From the NCBI GenBank assembly GCA_031269165.1, contig JAISZQ010000229.1:1-12155 (forward strand): a DNA stretch of 12,155 nt, read 5' to 3'. The translations under genes and the position numbers were made by a program. Below the pieces are notes generated by a model. It worked only from the letters and a program-made list of their open reading frames with translations, was not told where the DNA came from and ran no database searches. This document shows positions 6,316 to 12,155 of this stretch, piece by piece. How positions within the stretch are numbered: the first letter of the stretch is position 1; each line of letters begins with the position of its first letter. Source of the DNA: Spirochaetaceae bacterium (GTDB taxonomy: Bacteria; Spirochaetota; Spirochaetia; Treponematales; Breznakiellaceae).

Positions 6316-6639
6316 TTACTCCTTGCAAAAAAAAATATAGGTATCCCCCAAACGGGAAATAACGGCAAAATTAAATAAGGCGAAAGACCATAAGAAGGGA
6401 ACGTCGCGGGGAAAACGGCACTTTTCGTCCCGTCTCCCATTAAAAGTGTGTATAGTGCGTATACTATGGAAGAAAAAGTTACAAAATAAGCAGATGCGGT
6501 TATAACGAGATATGTTTTGCGGGGGGGGGGGGGTCAGTTCTCGCCCTAAAAATACTTTTTCACCCAAAGTTTGAGAGAAAAATGTCTTCTCGCACACAAT
6601 TTGAGTAAAAAACATTTTCAGCGTCACCAATCTCCTCAT
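6316..6639 (-). CDS. possible leader ORF with poly-C tract, in frame with and abutting the binding-protein gene
   Basis: The open frame runs from ATG 6639, two bases from the predicted transcription start, so it would be leaderless. It ends at TAA 6316-6318, followed by a second TAA and then the binding-protein ATG in the same frame. The AAGGAG of the next gene forms its last two codons. The 107-residue product has imperfect 10-residue repeats (KMFFTQIVCEK, TFFSQTLGEK, VFLG), then a Pro run encoded by a 13-C tract (6521-6533). Composition is Phe/Cys/Arg-rich and unlike a folded protein. No family recognised. It may be a regulatory leader peptide, a repeat-derived frame, or chance. Changes in the C-tract length would move the stop position. 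Confidence 0.3.
   Translation of the reverse strand: MRRLVTLKMFFTQIVCEKTFFSQTLGEKVFLGRELTPPPPQNISRYNRICLFCNFFFHSIRTIHTFNGRRDEKCRFPRDVPFLWSFALFNFAVISRLGDTYIFFCKE
6452..6467. promoter_or_regulatory. inverted repeat in the importer leader, possible operator
   Basis: ATAGT-GCGTAT-ACTAT is a perfect inverted repeat with 5-bp arms, about 140 bp upstream of the binding-protein start and inside the transcribed leader. A roadblock-type repressor site is possible, but no regulator gene is adjacent to name a family. Confidence 0.25.
6521..6533 (+). repeat. 13-base G homopolymer (poly-C on the transcribed strand)
   Basis: An uninterrupted run of 13 G on the + strand lies between the importer promoter and the binding-protein gene, inside the possible leader ORF. 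Tracts of this length are slippage-prone. Length is also prone to sequencing error, so the exact count is provisional. Confidence 0.9.
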
Positions 6640-6648
6640 TACAACCCT

Positions 6649-6676
6649 ATTATATCACAGCCGCATTTTTTGTCAA
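6649..6676 (-). promoter_or_regulatory. near-consensus sigma-70 promoter for the sugar importer
   Basis: On the minus strand a perfect TTGACA (6676-6671) and a perfect TATAAT (6654-6649) are separated by 16 bp. TG lies one base before the -10, giving an extended element. Initiation is expected near 6641-6643. Downstream is a leader of about 330 nt before the binding-protein gene, with no other minus-strand gene between. Confidence 0.8.
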
Positions 6677-6731
6677 GTGGACACCCGCTTTTTTGCCCGT
6701 TTTTTCTTGTTTTTTTGCTATTTTGAGAAAA

Positions 6732-6856
6732 GACGCTGTTCCAAAACGTCAGTTTTGGAACAGCCTCATTGGTAAACGAAAGATTATAGGAAAAGCGCGT
6801 GCAGCGTCCAAACCCCGGCATTTTCCATTTTCCATTTTTAATTATCCCTTCGCGCG
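6732..6856 (+). repeat. ~125-bp dispersed repeat, copy 1, headed by a palindrome
   Basis: The element begins with a long inverted repeat, GCTGTTCCAAAAC-GTCA-GTTTTGGAACAGC (6735-6764). It is followed by about 90 bp including GGTAAACG, ATTATAGGAAAA, CGTCCAAACCCCGGCA and TTTTCCATTTT, ending near CTTCGCGCG. A second copy in the same orientation lies at 10864-10987 with mostly single-base differences. Here the repeat is followed by a poly-C run and the transposase remnant, and its palindrome matches the presumed transposon terminus at 7799-7814. It could therefore be an IS end or a MITE of the same family. Confidence 0.8.
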
Positions 6857-6862
6857 AAACGT

Positions 6863-6873
6863 CCCCCCCCCCC
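6863..6873 (+). repeat. 11-base C homopolymer before the transposase start
   Basis: Eleven C residues sit seven bases upstream of the transposase ATG at 6881, in the place where a ribosome site would be expected. No SD-like sequence is present there. Confidence 0.85.
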
Positions 6874-6880
6874 TCCAGCC

Positions 6881-7796
6881 ATGAAAACTATAGCCCAAAT
6901 CATTGGAGGAGCGCAATCTCTTCTGAACATTCCCTTCGGTCTTCAAGGATGTTTTGAGGAATATCGGTCAGACGAATACAAAACATTCCCGCGCATCTTT
7001 CGGGTTATTGAAGAACAGATACTCTCGCTTATACGCCTGTATGCGGGAACGGGGCGGATACCGTATGAACCCGCTCCTTTTATGATTTTATGAGAGGCTT
7101 TTTAGCCATGAGGTATTTCGGGATAGAGAAGGTGAGCCGAACCTGTGGTTGCCGTGCGGGTTTGCGAAGGTACCCGGTAAGGCGGCGTTTTCCCGGATAT
7201 TTTCTTTTCTTTCGGGACAAGAAGGGCTGCTTGAAAAGACGCTGGAGGGGATAGCGGTGGTGGCGCATAAAGCCCGAAAAAGGATAAAGACGTGGTCGTA
7301 TATCATGTGAACCAGGACTCGACGGCGATACCGGCGCGGGAGAAAATTAGTAAGAAACCTAACCTAAAGAAAAGGTGCCGGAACCGGCGAAAAAGCGTGG
7401 AAAACCGCTTGAAAACAGCCCAAAATCTCCAAAAGAGCCGACGGTCATAGAAAAGCAGACGAAACAGGACGCGAAGACATCCCTTGACGCGATCAATAAA
7501 GAGTGCGCGTGGGGATGCAAGAAAAACAGTGAGGGAAACGTCCCGTTCTGGGAAGGCTACAAATTACATCTTGATGTCAGTAACACGGACTTTCCCCTGA
7601 CCGTCGTTGTGACGGGAGCAAATACGACAGCCGGTTAGCGATACCGATGGAACAGTTAACGGAAGCGAAGGCGCCGTCCTGTTACAGCCTTATACCCCGC
7701 TCTATATACGTGAAGGGTTACCGGAAAGTGTCGTTTGTTTCGATGACTACAGTACTATGCCTCGCGGCATTAAAGTACCTCCATCTGTTTATTTAG
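6881..7796 (+). pseudogene. degenerate DDE transposase (IS1182/IS5-like), frameshifted and internally deleted
   Basis: An intact start, MKTIAQIIGGAQSLLNIPFG..., runs 70 codons to a TGA at 7091-7093. The remainder is recoverable only by changing frame. Pieces in order are FMRGFLAMRYFGIEKV (from about 7079), then EPNLWLPCGFAKVPGKAAFS and LEKTLEGIAVVAHKARK (frame of 7095), VVYHVNQDSTAIPARE (about 7293), and from 7375 PEPAKKRGKP ... CAWGCKKNSEGN, YKLHLDVSNTDFPLTVVVTG. After another shift comes DSRLAIPMEQLTEAKAPSCYSL, then an abrupt join near 7690 to SIYVKGYRKVSFVSMTTVLC and a stop at 7794-7796. The 'KLH-x-D-x-x-x-x-x-PL-x-x-x-VTGAN-x-x-DS' order is typical of transposases of this group. The middle section that should carry further catalytic residues is missing. 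The gene is certainly inactive; the exact IS family is less sure. Confidence 0.85.
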
Positions 7797-7814
7797 GGGT
7801 TTTGGAACAGGCTC

Positions 7815-8111
7815 ATTTTTTAGAACCACCTCACGAACCGTCACGAACGGAACAAACTGCCTGAACGCAAGGCAATCTGCCATTCCCCCCCTCCAATCGC
7901 GGCGGCCTGTTACCCCCACGCCTAAGCAATAGCGTGGTCTGTCTGCGCTATCACCCGTCCCAAATGTGCCGGAATTTTGCACGGGAATGTTCCCCAGAGT
8001 AGCTAGGGCAAGGCGGCAAGTTGCCGTAGCGGAATGGCTTAGCGAAACCGTAGCCTGGCCACCTATCGGCCGCGAAGCATATACGGGACTGCTAGGCGAA
8101 GTCGCCTCTTT
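7815..8111. other. non-coding stretch between IS remnant and acyltransferase island
   Basis: No convincing gene is seen on either strand. It contains the 23-bp repeat at 7842-7864 and a run of C (7883-7889). A small hairpin AGGCG/CGCCT at 8094-8107 is followed on the + strand by CTTTT. The sharp change from GC-rich to AT-rich sequence falls at about 8107. Confidence 0.5.
7842..7864 (+). repeat. 23-bp short dispersed repeat (partner inverted at 1887)
   Basis: CACGAACGGAACAAACTGCC plus TGA matches the reverse complement of 1887-1909 with one difference. A CACGAAC also occurs just upstream, as it does near the other copy. It is intergenic at both sites. Confidence 0.6.
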
Positions 8112-9161
8112 TCATTTTATATATCTTCCCAAGATAGAATTATTAGATTTAATATCAAGAAGAATATTATGATAGACATTATCATTTCCATGAAATCCAT
8201 CAAGATACATACTATCGTCTGATAAATGTGATGAGTCGGTAAAATCATAGAATTCGTAATCAAATTGTTCAAAAATAGGATATAGCGTTGTGTGTATTTT
8301 CTTTACATAATTATAATTACCGCTCTCTTCCATTTTTAAATTTACATACGGAGCAAATGGAGGGATAAAGGCAATCACATTAATATTACGCCGTTTGCAT
8401 TCATTTAATAATAAAACAACCTGTTTGATTGATTCCCTGTATATATCCTCCCCATATTCAAACCTCGCATTTCCAGCATCAATTCTTTTAATAGTATCTT
8501 CAAATGGAAATACAAATTTACTGTTGTAGTCAGAATTTGGTTCATTTATGATACGATTGTAAAAATATGAGCCGTCTTTTCTAAAACCATCTCCATGAAC
8601 TTTTGCCGTAAGTCCAATGTTATTATTATATATATACGGCTGGTATGTCAATTCTTTTTGTAACATCTTTTTAAAACCATTGACCACTATCTTTATAGGA
8701 TCATAGGTATATGCATATACCGCATGGGACTGATCCCCTTTTGTATAGGCTTCATTAAAAAAATATTGATCTAGGCCAATAATGACATATTCGGGATTAT
8801 GTTCCAAAGCAGTAATAAAATCAATGTATTGCATCAAATTTACAACCACTCCACCGGCATTATAAAATACAACATCGTCATTAAAATATTCCCGTCGAAA
8901 TTGCATAACCCTGGATGTACCCAAAGCAAGAATATCAGGGTTTATTATTTTTGTAGTTTCAAATTTTAGCTGTGCGTCAATATTTTGGATTGCCGTCCCT
9001 ACTAATACATTATCACTTGACTGTTGAATTCTTATTATTGCATTAATTGGTATTAATTCCCCCGAACGGCATATCAGAAAAAAAGGAGGCAAAAATATGA
9101 ACAAAAGTATTATAAGCGGAAAAGAAACAAATATTATCAGTTTTTGTAAAAATTGTTTCAT
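8112..9161 (-). CDS. membrane-anchored SGNH-hydrolase-like protein, partner of the MBOAT acyltransferase
   Basis: The start is ATG 9161 (MKQFLQKLIIFVSF...), with AGGAG seven bases upstream; the frame is open 54 bases farther but without a ribosome site. This gives 349 residues. Residues 6-31 form a single hydrophobic anchor, with the rest expected outside the cytoplasm. ILALGTSRVMQFR places an SGNH-type nucleophile Ser83 in a GTSR block, and NAGG at 101-104 fits the second block. YLDGFHGNDN at 319-328 supplies the D-x-x-H pair (Asp321, His324). The architecture resembles DltD and AlgJ/AlgX-type proteins that finish transfer of acyl groups delivered by an MBOAT. It follows the MBOAT gene by 10 bp in the same transcript. 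The AT-rich composition matches the MBOAT gene and not the surrounding genes. The acceptor polymer is unknown. Confidence 0.75.
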   Translation of the reverse strand: MKQFLQKLIIFVSFPLIILLFIFLPPFFLICRSGELIPINAIIRIQQSSDNVLVGTAIQNIDAQLKFETTKIINPDILALGTSRVMQFRREYFNDDVVFYNAGGVVVNLMQYIDFITALEHNPEYVIIGLDQYFFNEAYTKGDQSHAVYAYTYDPIKIVVNGFKKMLQKELTYQPYIYNNNIGLTAKVHGDGFRKDGSYFYNRIINEPNSDYNSKFVFPFEDTIKRIDAGNARFEYGEDIYRESIKQVVLLLNECKRRNINVIAFIPPFAPYVNLKMEESGNYNYVKKIHTTLYPIFEQFDYEFYDFTDSSHLSDDSMYLDGFHGNDNVYHNILLDIKSNNSILGRYIK

Positions 9162-9171
9162 ACGATTTCTC

Positions 9172-10667
9172 CTAAAATTGAAAATATATAAATTCCTGCG
9201 GAACTGTATAGACATAGCAGATTATTATTGAAAATAAAAGTATATAATAAAACCCCCATCTAAAAATTCTATGAGAACCAGAAAACAGTCTTTTAATGGC
9301 AAAATCATCTGATTTCCCGGCCCATTCAACAAGCAAAAAGATCGCTATTAAAAATATTGTCATTAAGGCGCTCTTCCGTCCATCAAAATCAGGAACAGAG
9401 AACAAAGTCATTGAAAATATTCCCCTGATGTAACTAAAAGCATGACCAAGCGTTTCTGCCCGAAAAAAGACCCACCCGAGGCAAGTTACGAGGAATGTTA
9501 GTAAAATAGCCATAAGCTCATGAATACTTGGAAAAAACCGTTCTTCTGCTATTGGAGTTATATTTATTCTATTTTTATTTAATAATACTAATGGCAAAAA
9601 ATAAAGCGCATGTATAAACCCCCATGCAATAAACGTCCACTTTGAACCATGCCAAAATCCGCTTGCCAGAAAAATAATGAAGGTATTCCTTATCGTTATC
9701 CATATGCCATGCCGACTGCCGCCCAATGGTATGTATACGTAATCTCTAAACCACGTTGTCAGCGAGATATGCCACCGGCGCCAAAATTCCGCTATATCAC
9801 GAGAAAAATATGGATACTTGAAATTATTCATCAAATTAATACCAAACAGGCGGGAAGTACCTATGGCAATATCTGAATAGCCGGAAAAGTCTCCATATAT
9901 TTGGAATGCAAAAAAGAAAACCCCTAACAAAAGAGTGCTACCGGAATATTCTGTTGAATTATCAAATATCATATTAGCATAAATGGCGCAATTATCCGCA
10001 ATTACTATCTTTTTAAAAAACCCCCACAGCATTTGTTTACACCCTTCAACAGCCTTAGCATAATTGAATGCTCTTTTATTAAGGAACTGCGGCAATAAAT
10101 TGCTTGCCCGTTCAATTGGTCCTGCAACAAGTTGTGGGAAAAATGATACAAAGGCGGCAAAGGCGATAAAATTTTTAGTCGGCTCCAGCTTTCCTTTGTA
10201 TATATCAATGGAATAGCTCATTGTTTGAAATGTATAAAAACTAATGCCAATAGGCAGAATTATTTCTACGTGGTAAGGATTTAATTTTATTCCCAGAAAA
10301 ACAAATGCCTCTAAAAAATTATCGATAAAAAAATTAAAATATTTGAAAACCCCAAGTATTGCTAGGTTGACAAAAACACTAAAAAAGAGTATAATTGTCT
10401 TGTCTTGTCTTGTCTTGTCTTGTCTTGTCTTGTCTTGTCTTGTCTTGTCCTCGCCAAGCCTAACCCAACCAGAAAATCCAATAATGTGCTAAGGAATATT
10501 AAAATCAGAAAACGCCAATCCCACCATCCATAGAATATGTAACTGGATACTACTATAAAGGCATTTTGTATATTGAGGTTTTTGCGCACAATAAACCAAT
10601 AACCAAAAAATACTATTGGCAAAAATAGAGCGAAATCGATAGAATTAAATAACAAATTCTCCCCCAA
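9172..10667 (-). CDS. phase-variable MBOAT O-acyltransferase, split OFF by an 11-unit pentanucleotide repeat
   Basis: The N-terminal half (10667 to the TAG at 10362) starts near TTG 10667 or, more family-like, TTG 10655 (LLFNSIDFALFLPIVFF). It includes YIFYGWWDWRFLILIFLST and then enters the (GACAA)11 tract. The C-terminal half lies in another frame: IILFFSVFVNLAILGVFKYF, LPIGISFYTFQTMSYS, PQLVAGPIERASNLLPQF, EFWRRWHISLTTWFRDYVYI and SGFWHG with the catalytic-type His. These are the standard blocks of DltB/AlgI-like multi-pass MBOAT enzymes that move acyl groups across the membrane. With 7, 10 or 13 repeat units the halves join; ten give 496 residues, a normal family length. With the 11 present, translation stops 10 codons after the repeat. 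In frame, the repeat encodes QDKTR units in a cytoplasmic loop. An internal ATG at 10221 might give a C-terminal fragment, but not a complete enzyme. Confidence 0.85.
10395..10449 (+). repeat. (TTGTC)11 pentanucleotide microsatellite inside the MBOAT gene
   Basis: Eleven perfect tandem TTGTC units (GACAA on the coding strand) run from 10395 to 10449, bounded by A at 10394 and C at 10450. A five-base unit shifts the reading frame with each gain or loss, so one copy number in three is in frame. The downstream protein frame needs a copy number of 1 modulo 3, and 11 is out of phase. Confidence 0.97.
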
Positions 10668-10757
10668 TACCCAAAAAACCCATGTATTTTACACCATGCA
10701 TCTCATTTATCATACACAAAAAGCAAAATCATACTCTTGATTTACCTAAATATAGTA

Positions 10758-10787
10758 TTTATAACACCCCTCATTCTCCCCTGTCAA
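10758..10787 (-). promoter_or_regulatory. promoter of the MBOAT-SGNH operon
   Basis: On the minus strand TTGACA (10787-10782) and TATAAA (10763-10758) are spaced by 18 bp. Initiation near 10750 gives a 5' UTR of roughly 85-95 nt before the TTG start candidates, which have GGGGGAG close upstream. Confidence 0.6.
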
Positions 10788-10863
10788 CTTCTCCCTCCAG
10801 TACAAGACAACTCTAACGAAAAAAGATTACAATAAATTGGTATCCATAAACACAATATCATTA

Positions 10864-10987
10864 GAGGCTGTTCCAAAACGTCAGTTTTGGAACAGCCTCA
10901 ATGGTAAACGGAAAATTATAGGAAAAACGCGTCCAACGTCCAAACCCCGGCATTTTCCATTTTCAATTCTCCATTATCCATTCGCGC
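10864..10987 (+). repeat. ~125-bp dispersed repeat, copy 2
   Basis: This begins with a perfect palindrome having 16-bp arms, GAGGCTGTTCCAAAAC-GTCA-GTTTTGGAACAGCCTC (10864-10899). It continues with the same 90-bp tail as copy 1 (6732-6856), including CGTCCAAACCCCGGCA. The orientation is the same as copy 1. Its far end overlaps the last codons and stop of the isomerase-like gene. No transposase follows here, so the unit can exist on its own. Confidence 0.85.
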
Positions 10988-11975
10988 CCCGCGCGCTCAA
11001 CGCGCTGTCGAATGCGGAGGCCGAGGCGGAAAAGTTCATGCGCCGCACATACCGTAAACTTTCGGACGCGCCCGTCTCCCGGTCCATGCCGGAATCTTCC
11101 CACTCGACGGAAAGCGGGCCCTCGTACGAGGCCGCGTTCAGCTCGCGGATAATGCCGTCAAAGTCGACATCGCCATAGCCGACCGAAACAAAGTCCCATG
11201 CGCGGCGCGTGTCGCCAAACGGCAAGAACGATCCGAGGATTCCGGCACGGTCGTTCCGGTACCTTTTCACGTCCTTCATGTGAACGTGATAGATTTTTTT
11301 CGCAAAGTCGCGGGCAAACGTAACCTCGTTGACGCCCTGCCAGAGCAGATGGCTTGGGTCGTAGTTGAGTCCCAGCGTGGGGCGGAAGTTGAAGCGCGTG
11401 AAAAGGCGTTCGGTCGTGTAGTAGTCGAACGCGATCTCGGAGGGGTGGACTTCGAGCGCGAACTTAACGCCGCATTCGTCGAACACGTCGAATATGGGCG
11501 ACCACAACTCGTATATCAGGTTGAAGCCGTCGTCGATCATCTTCGCGGAAGTCTGCGGGTACGAATACCAGCGGGCCCAGATCGGCGACCCGGTAAAACC
11601 GTTCACCACGTTGACGCCGAACTTTTTCGCGGCGCGAGCGCTGTCCTTCATCTCTGCGACGGCCCAGGCGCGAATCTCGGCGGGCTTTCCCGCAAGACGG
11701 GCAGGCGCGAAGTTGTCCAGCCGCTCGTCCCAAAGATCGCCCACGCACTGTCCGGTAAGGTGGGCGCTTATCGCCTCGCACCGCAGGTTGTACTTTTTCA
11801 GCGTTTCCCTGATGTGCGGGATATAACCGTCGTCCGAAAGCGCCTTCTGAACATCAAAATGCGCGTGGGTGGCAAGTTCCAGCCCATCGTACCCCAGCCT
11901 CGACGCGAACGCGCACAAGTCTTCCAATTTCATGTCGCCAAACTGCCCTGACGCGAGCGTAACTATTCTTGACAT
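10974..11975 (-). CDS. sugar phosphate isomerase/epimerase (xylose-isomerase-like TIM barrel)
   Basis: The 333-residue cytoplasmic enzyme starts at ATG 11975 with AGGAGG five bases upstream. It has the AP-endonuclease-2/xylose-isomerase-like fold: GYDGLELATH at 28-37 in the second strand region, then the metal-site series FALEVHPSE (Glu175), LNYDPSHLLW (Asp206, His209), HVHMKD (His232, with Lys234-Asp235) and LSVEWED (Glu291). All expected ligands are present. Members isomerise or epimerise sugars, inositol intermediates or sugar phosphates; the substrate cannot be assigned. Its length is slightly above the usual 270-320. The last residues (SALSARGANG) are encoded at the boundary with dispersed repeat copy 2, so the original C-terminus may have been replaced. 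It is transcribed alone in this window, with GC-rich composition like the importer genes. A functional link to the importer is plausible but unproven. Confidence 0.88.
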   Translation of the reverse strand: MSRIVTLASGQFGDMKLEDLCAFASRLGYDGLELATHAHFDVQKALSDDGYIPHIRETLKKYNLRCEAISAHLTGQCVGDLWDERLDNFAPARLAGKPAEIRAWAVAEMKDSARAAKKFGVNVVNGFTGSPIWARWYSYPQTSAKMIDDGFNLIYELWSPIFDVFDECGVKFALEVHPSEIAFDYYTTERLFTRFNFRPTLGLNYDPSHLLWQGVNEVTFARDFAKKIYHVHMKDVKRYRNDRAGILGSFLPFGDTRRAWDFVSVGYGDVDFDGIIRELNAASYEGPLSVEWEDSGMDRETGASESLRYVRRMNFSASASAFDSALSARGANG

Positions 11976-12008
11976 CTTTTCCTCCTATAATCAATTAACT
12001 ATTCAGTT

Positions 12009-12030
12009 GGGAGATGTCTCTCCCTGTCAA
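12009..12030 (-). promoter_or_regulatory. -35 box with adjoining inverted repeat upstream of the isomerase gene
   Basis: On the minus strand TTGACA (12030-12025) is followed at once by GGGAGA-GACA-TCTCCC (12024-12009), a perfect 6-bp-arm inverted repeat lying exactly in the promoter spacer. The -10 at the expected distance is weak (ACTGAA/TGAATA). This layout suits an activated or repressed promoter. The regulator is not identifiable. Confidence 0.45.
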
Positions 12031-12037
12031 CAACTTA

Positions 12038-12155
12038 GAGTCTGTTCAAAATCTCCTCAAAGTCTGTTTAAAAACCCAGCAAAAGGGGGAAAGCCTTCCC
12101 CCTCGCTCCGGTCTACGCCCTACGCTACCCCCTTCAACGGGGGTCAGACGGTAAA
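12038..12155 (+). repeat. GC-rich dispersed repeat, copy B, reaching the window edge
   Basis: GAGTCTGTTCAAAATC (12038-12053) and AAGTCTGTTTAAAAAC (12060-12075) are two tandem versions of the repeat's leading edge. Then come AAAGGGGGAAAG, CTTCCCCCTCGCTCC and CGCTACCCCCTTCAACGGGGG, matching copy A at 4534-4630 in order and orientation. The element may continue outside the window. It lies just upstream of the isomerase promoter region, as copy A lies just upstream of the ATPase gene. Confidence 0.75.

Larger units (their letters stand above)
6732..7814 (+). mobile_element. remnant insertion sequence with candidate terminal inverted repeats
   Basis: The left end GACGCTGTTCCAAAAC (6732-6747) and the right end GTTTTGGAACAGGCTC (7799-7814) are inverted repeats with two mismatches. 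They bracket the transposase pseudogene, whose stop is immediately inside the right end. No target-site duplication is apparent in the flanks. Because the left palindrome also occurs alone at 10864, the true left boundary is uncertain. Confidence 0.55.

Noticed and set aside
5221..6378. 385-codon open frame on the + strand
   Set aside because: It mirrors the sugar-binding protein gene and has an Arg/Gly/Val-rich shadow composition; the opposite strand has a signal peptide and a conserved fold.
8094..8107. Terminator for the SGNH operon
   Set aside because: The short AGGCG/CGCCT stem is not followed by a U-tract on the minus strand; the T-run lies on the + strand side only.
7966..8172. 68-codon + strand frame between the IS remnant and the SGNH gene
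   Set aside because: No ribosome site, it crosses the composition boundary and overlaps the SGNH gene's 3' end, and no family is recognisable.
10395..10449. CRISPR-like tandem array
   Set aside because: The units are 5 bp with no spacers, so this is a microsatellite, not a CRISPR.
11280..11951. 223-codon + strand frame
   Set aside because: It is antisense to the isomerase-like gene, which carries all metal-binding motifs.

Overview
The window looks like accessory-rich chromosome of a free-living or gut-associated spirochaete, probably Treponema-like. The reasons are an exported sugar-binding protein with an AGKKE-type mature N-terminus, TTG start candidates, strong AGGAG ribosome sites, mid-range GC with scattered short repeats, and a decayed transposase. 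This placement is inference; there is no rRNA or other marker gene here.

Layout. Positions 1-1612 (+ strand) hold the end of an XRE-type regulator gene, a 54-residue exported peptide ORF, and a likely toxin-antitoxin pair: a Panacea (DUF4065/SocA) antitoxin overlapping a RelE/ParE-like toxin. Positions 1516-1825 hold a cluster of GTCATTGCGAGC-type palindromic repeats. Positions 1950-6312 (- strand) hold a complete sugar ABC importer of the ribose/xylose/galactose class: binding protein, double ATPase and permease. A 647-base gap full of repeats and hairpins separates the binding-protein gene from the other two genes. Upstream of the binding protein lie a near-consensus promoter (6649-6676) and a roughly 330-nt leader that is itself an open frame containing a 13-base poly-C tract.

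Positions 6732-7814 carry a dispersed repeat followed by a frameshifted, internally deleted transposase. Positions 8112-10667 (- strand) form a distinctly AT-rich two-gene island: an MBOAT O-acyltransferase and an SGNH-hydrolase-like membrane-anchored partner, the arrangement used for acylating cell-surface polymers. The MBOAT gene contains eleven perfect copies of a pentanucleotide (TTGTC on the + strand). Eleven copies put the two halves out of frame, whereas 7, 10 or 13 would restore a single protein of about 496 residues. This is a classic slipped-strand phase-variation switch, currently OFF. Positions 10974-11975 (- strand) encode a sugar-phosphate isomerase/epimerase-like TIM-barrel enzyme.

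Two pairs of direct repeats bracket parts of the window. One pair, about 125 bp (6732 and 10864), flanks the transposase remnant plus the AT-rich acyltransferase island. The other, about 90 bp (4534 and 12060), lies upstream of the ATPase and isomerase genes. The most notable system is the phase-variable surface-acylation module on what looks like an acquired, potentially excisable island. The importer and the isomerase may share a sugar pathway, but their substrate cannot be read from sequence.
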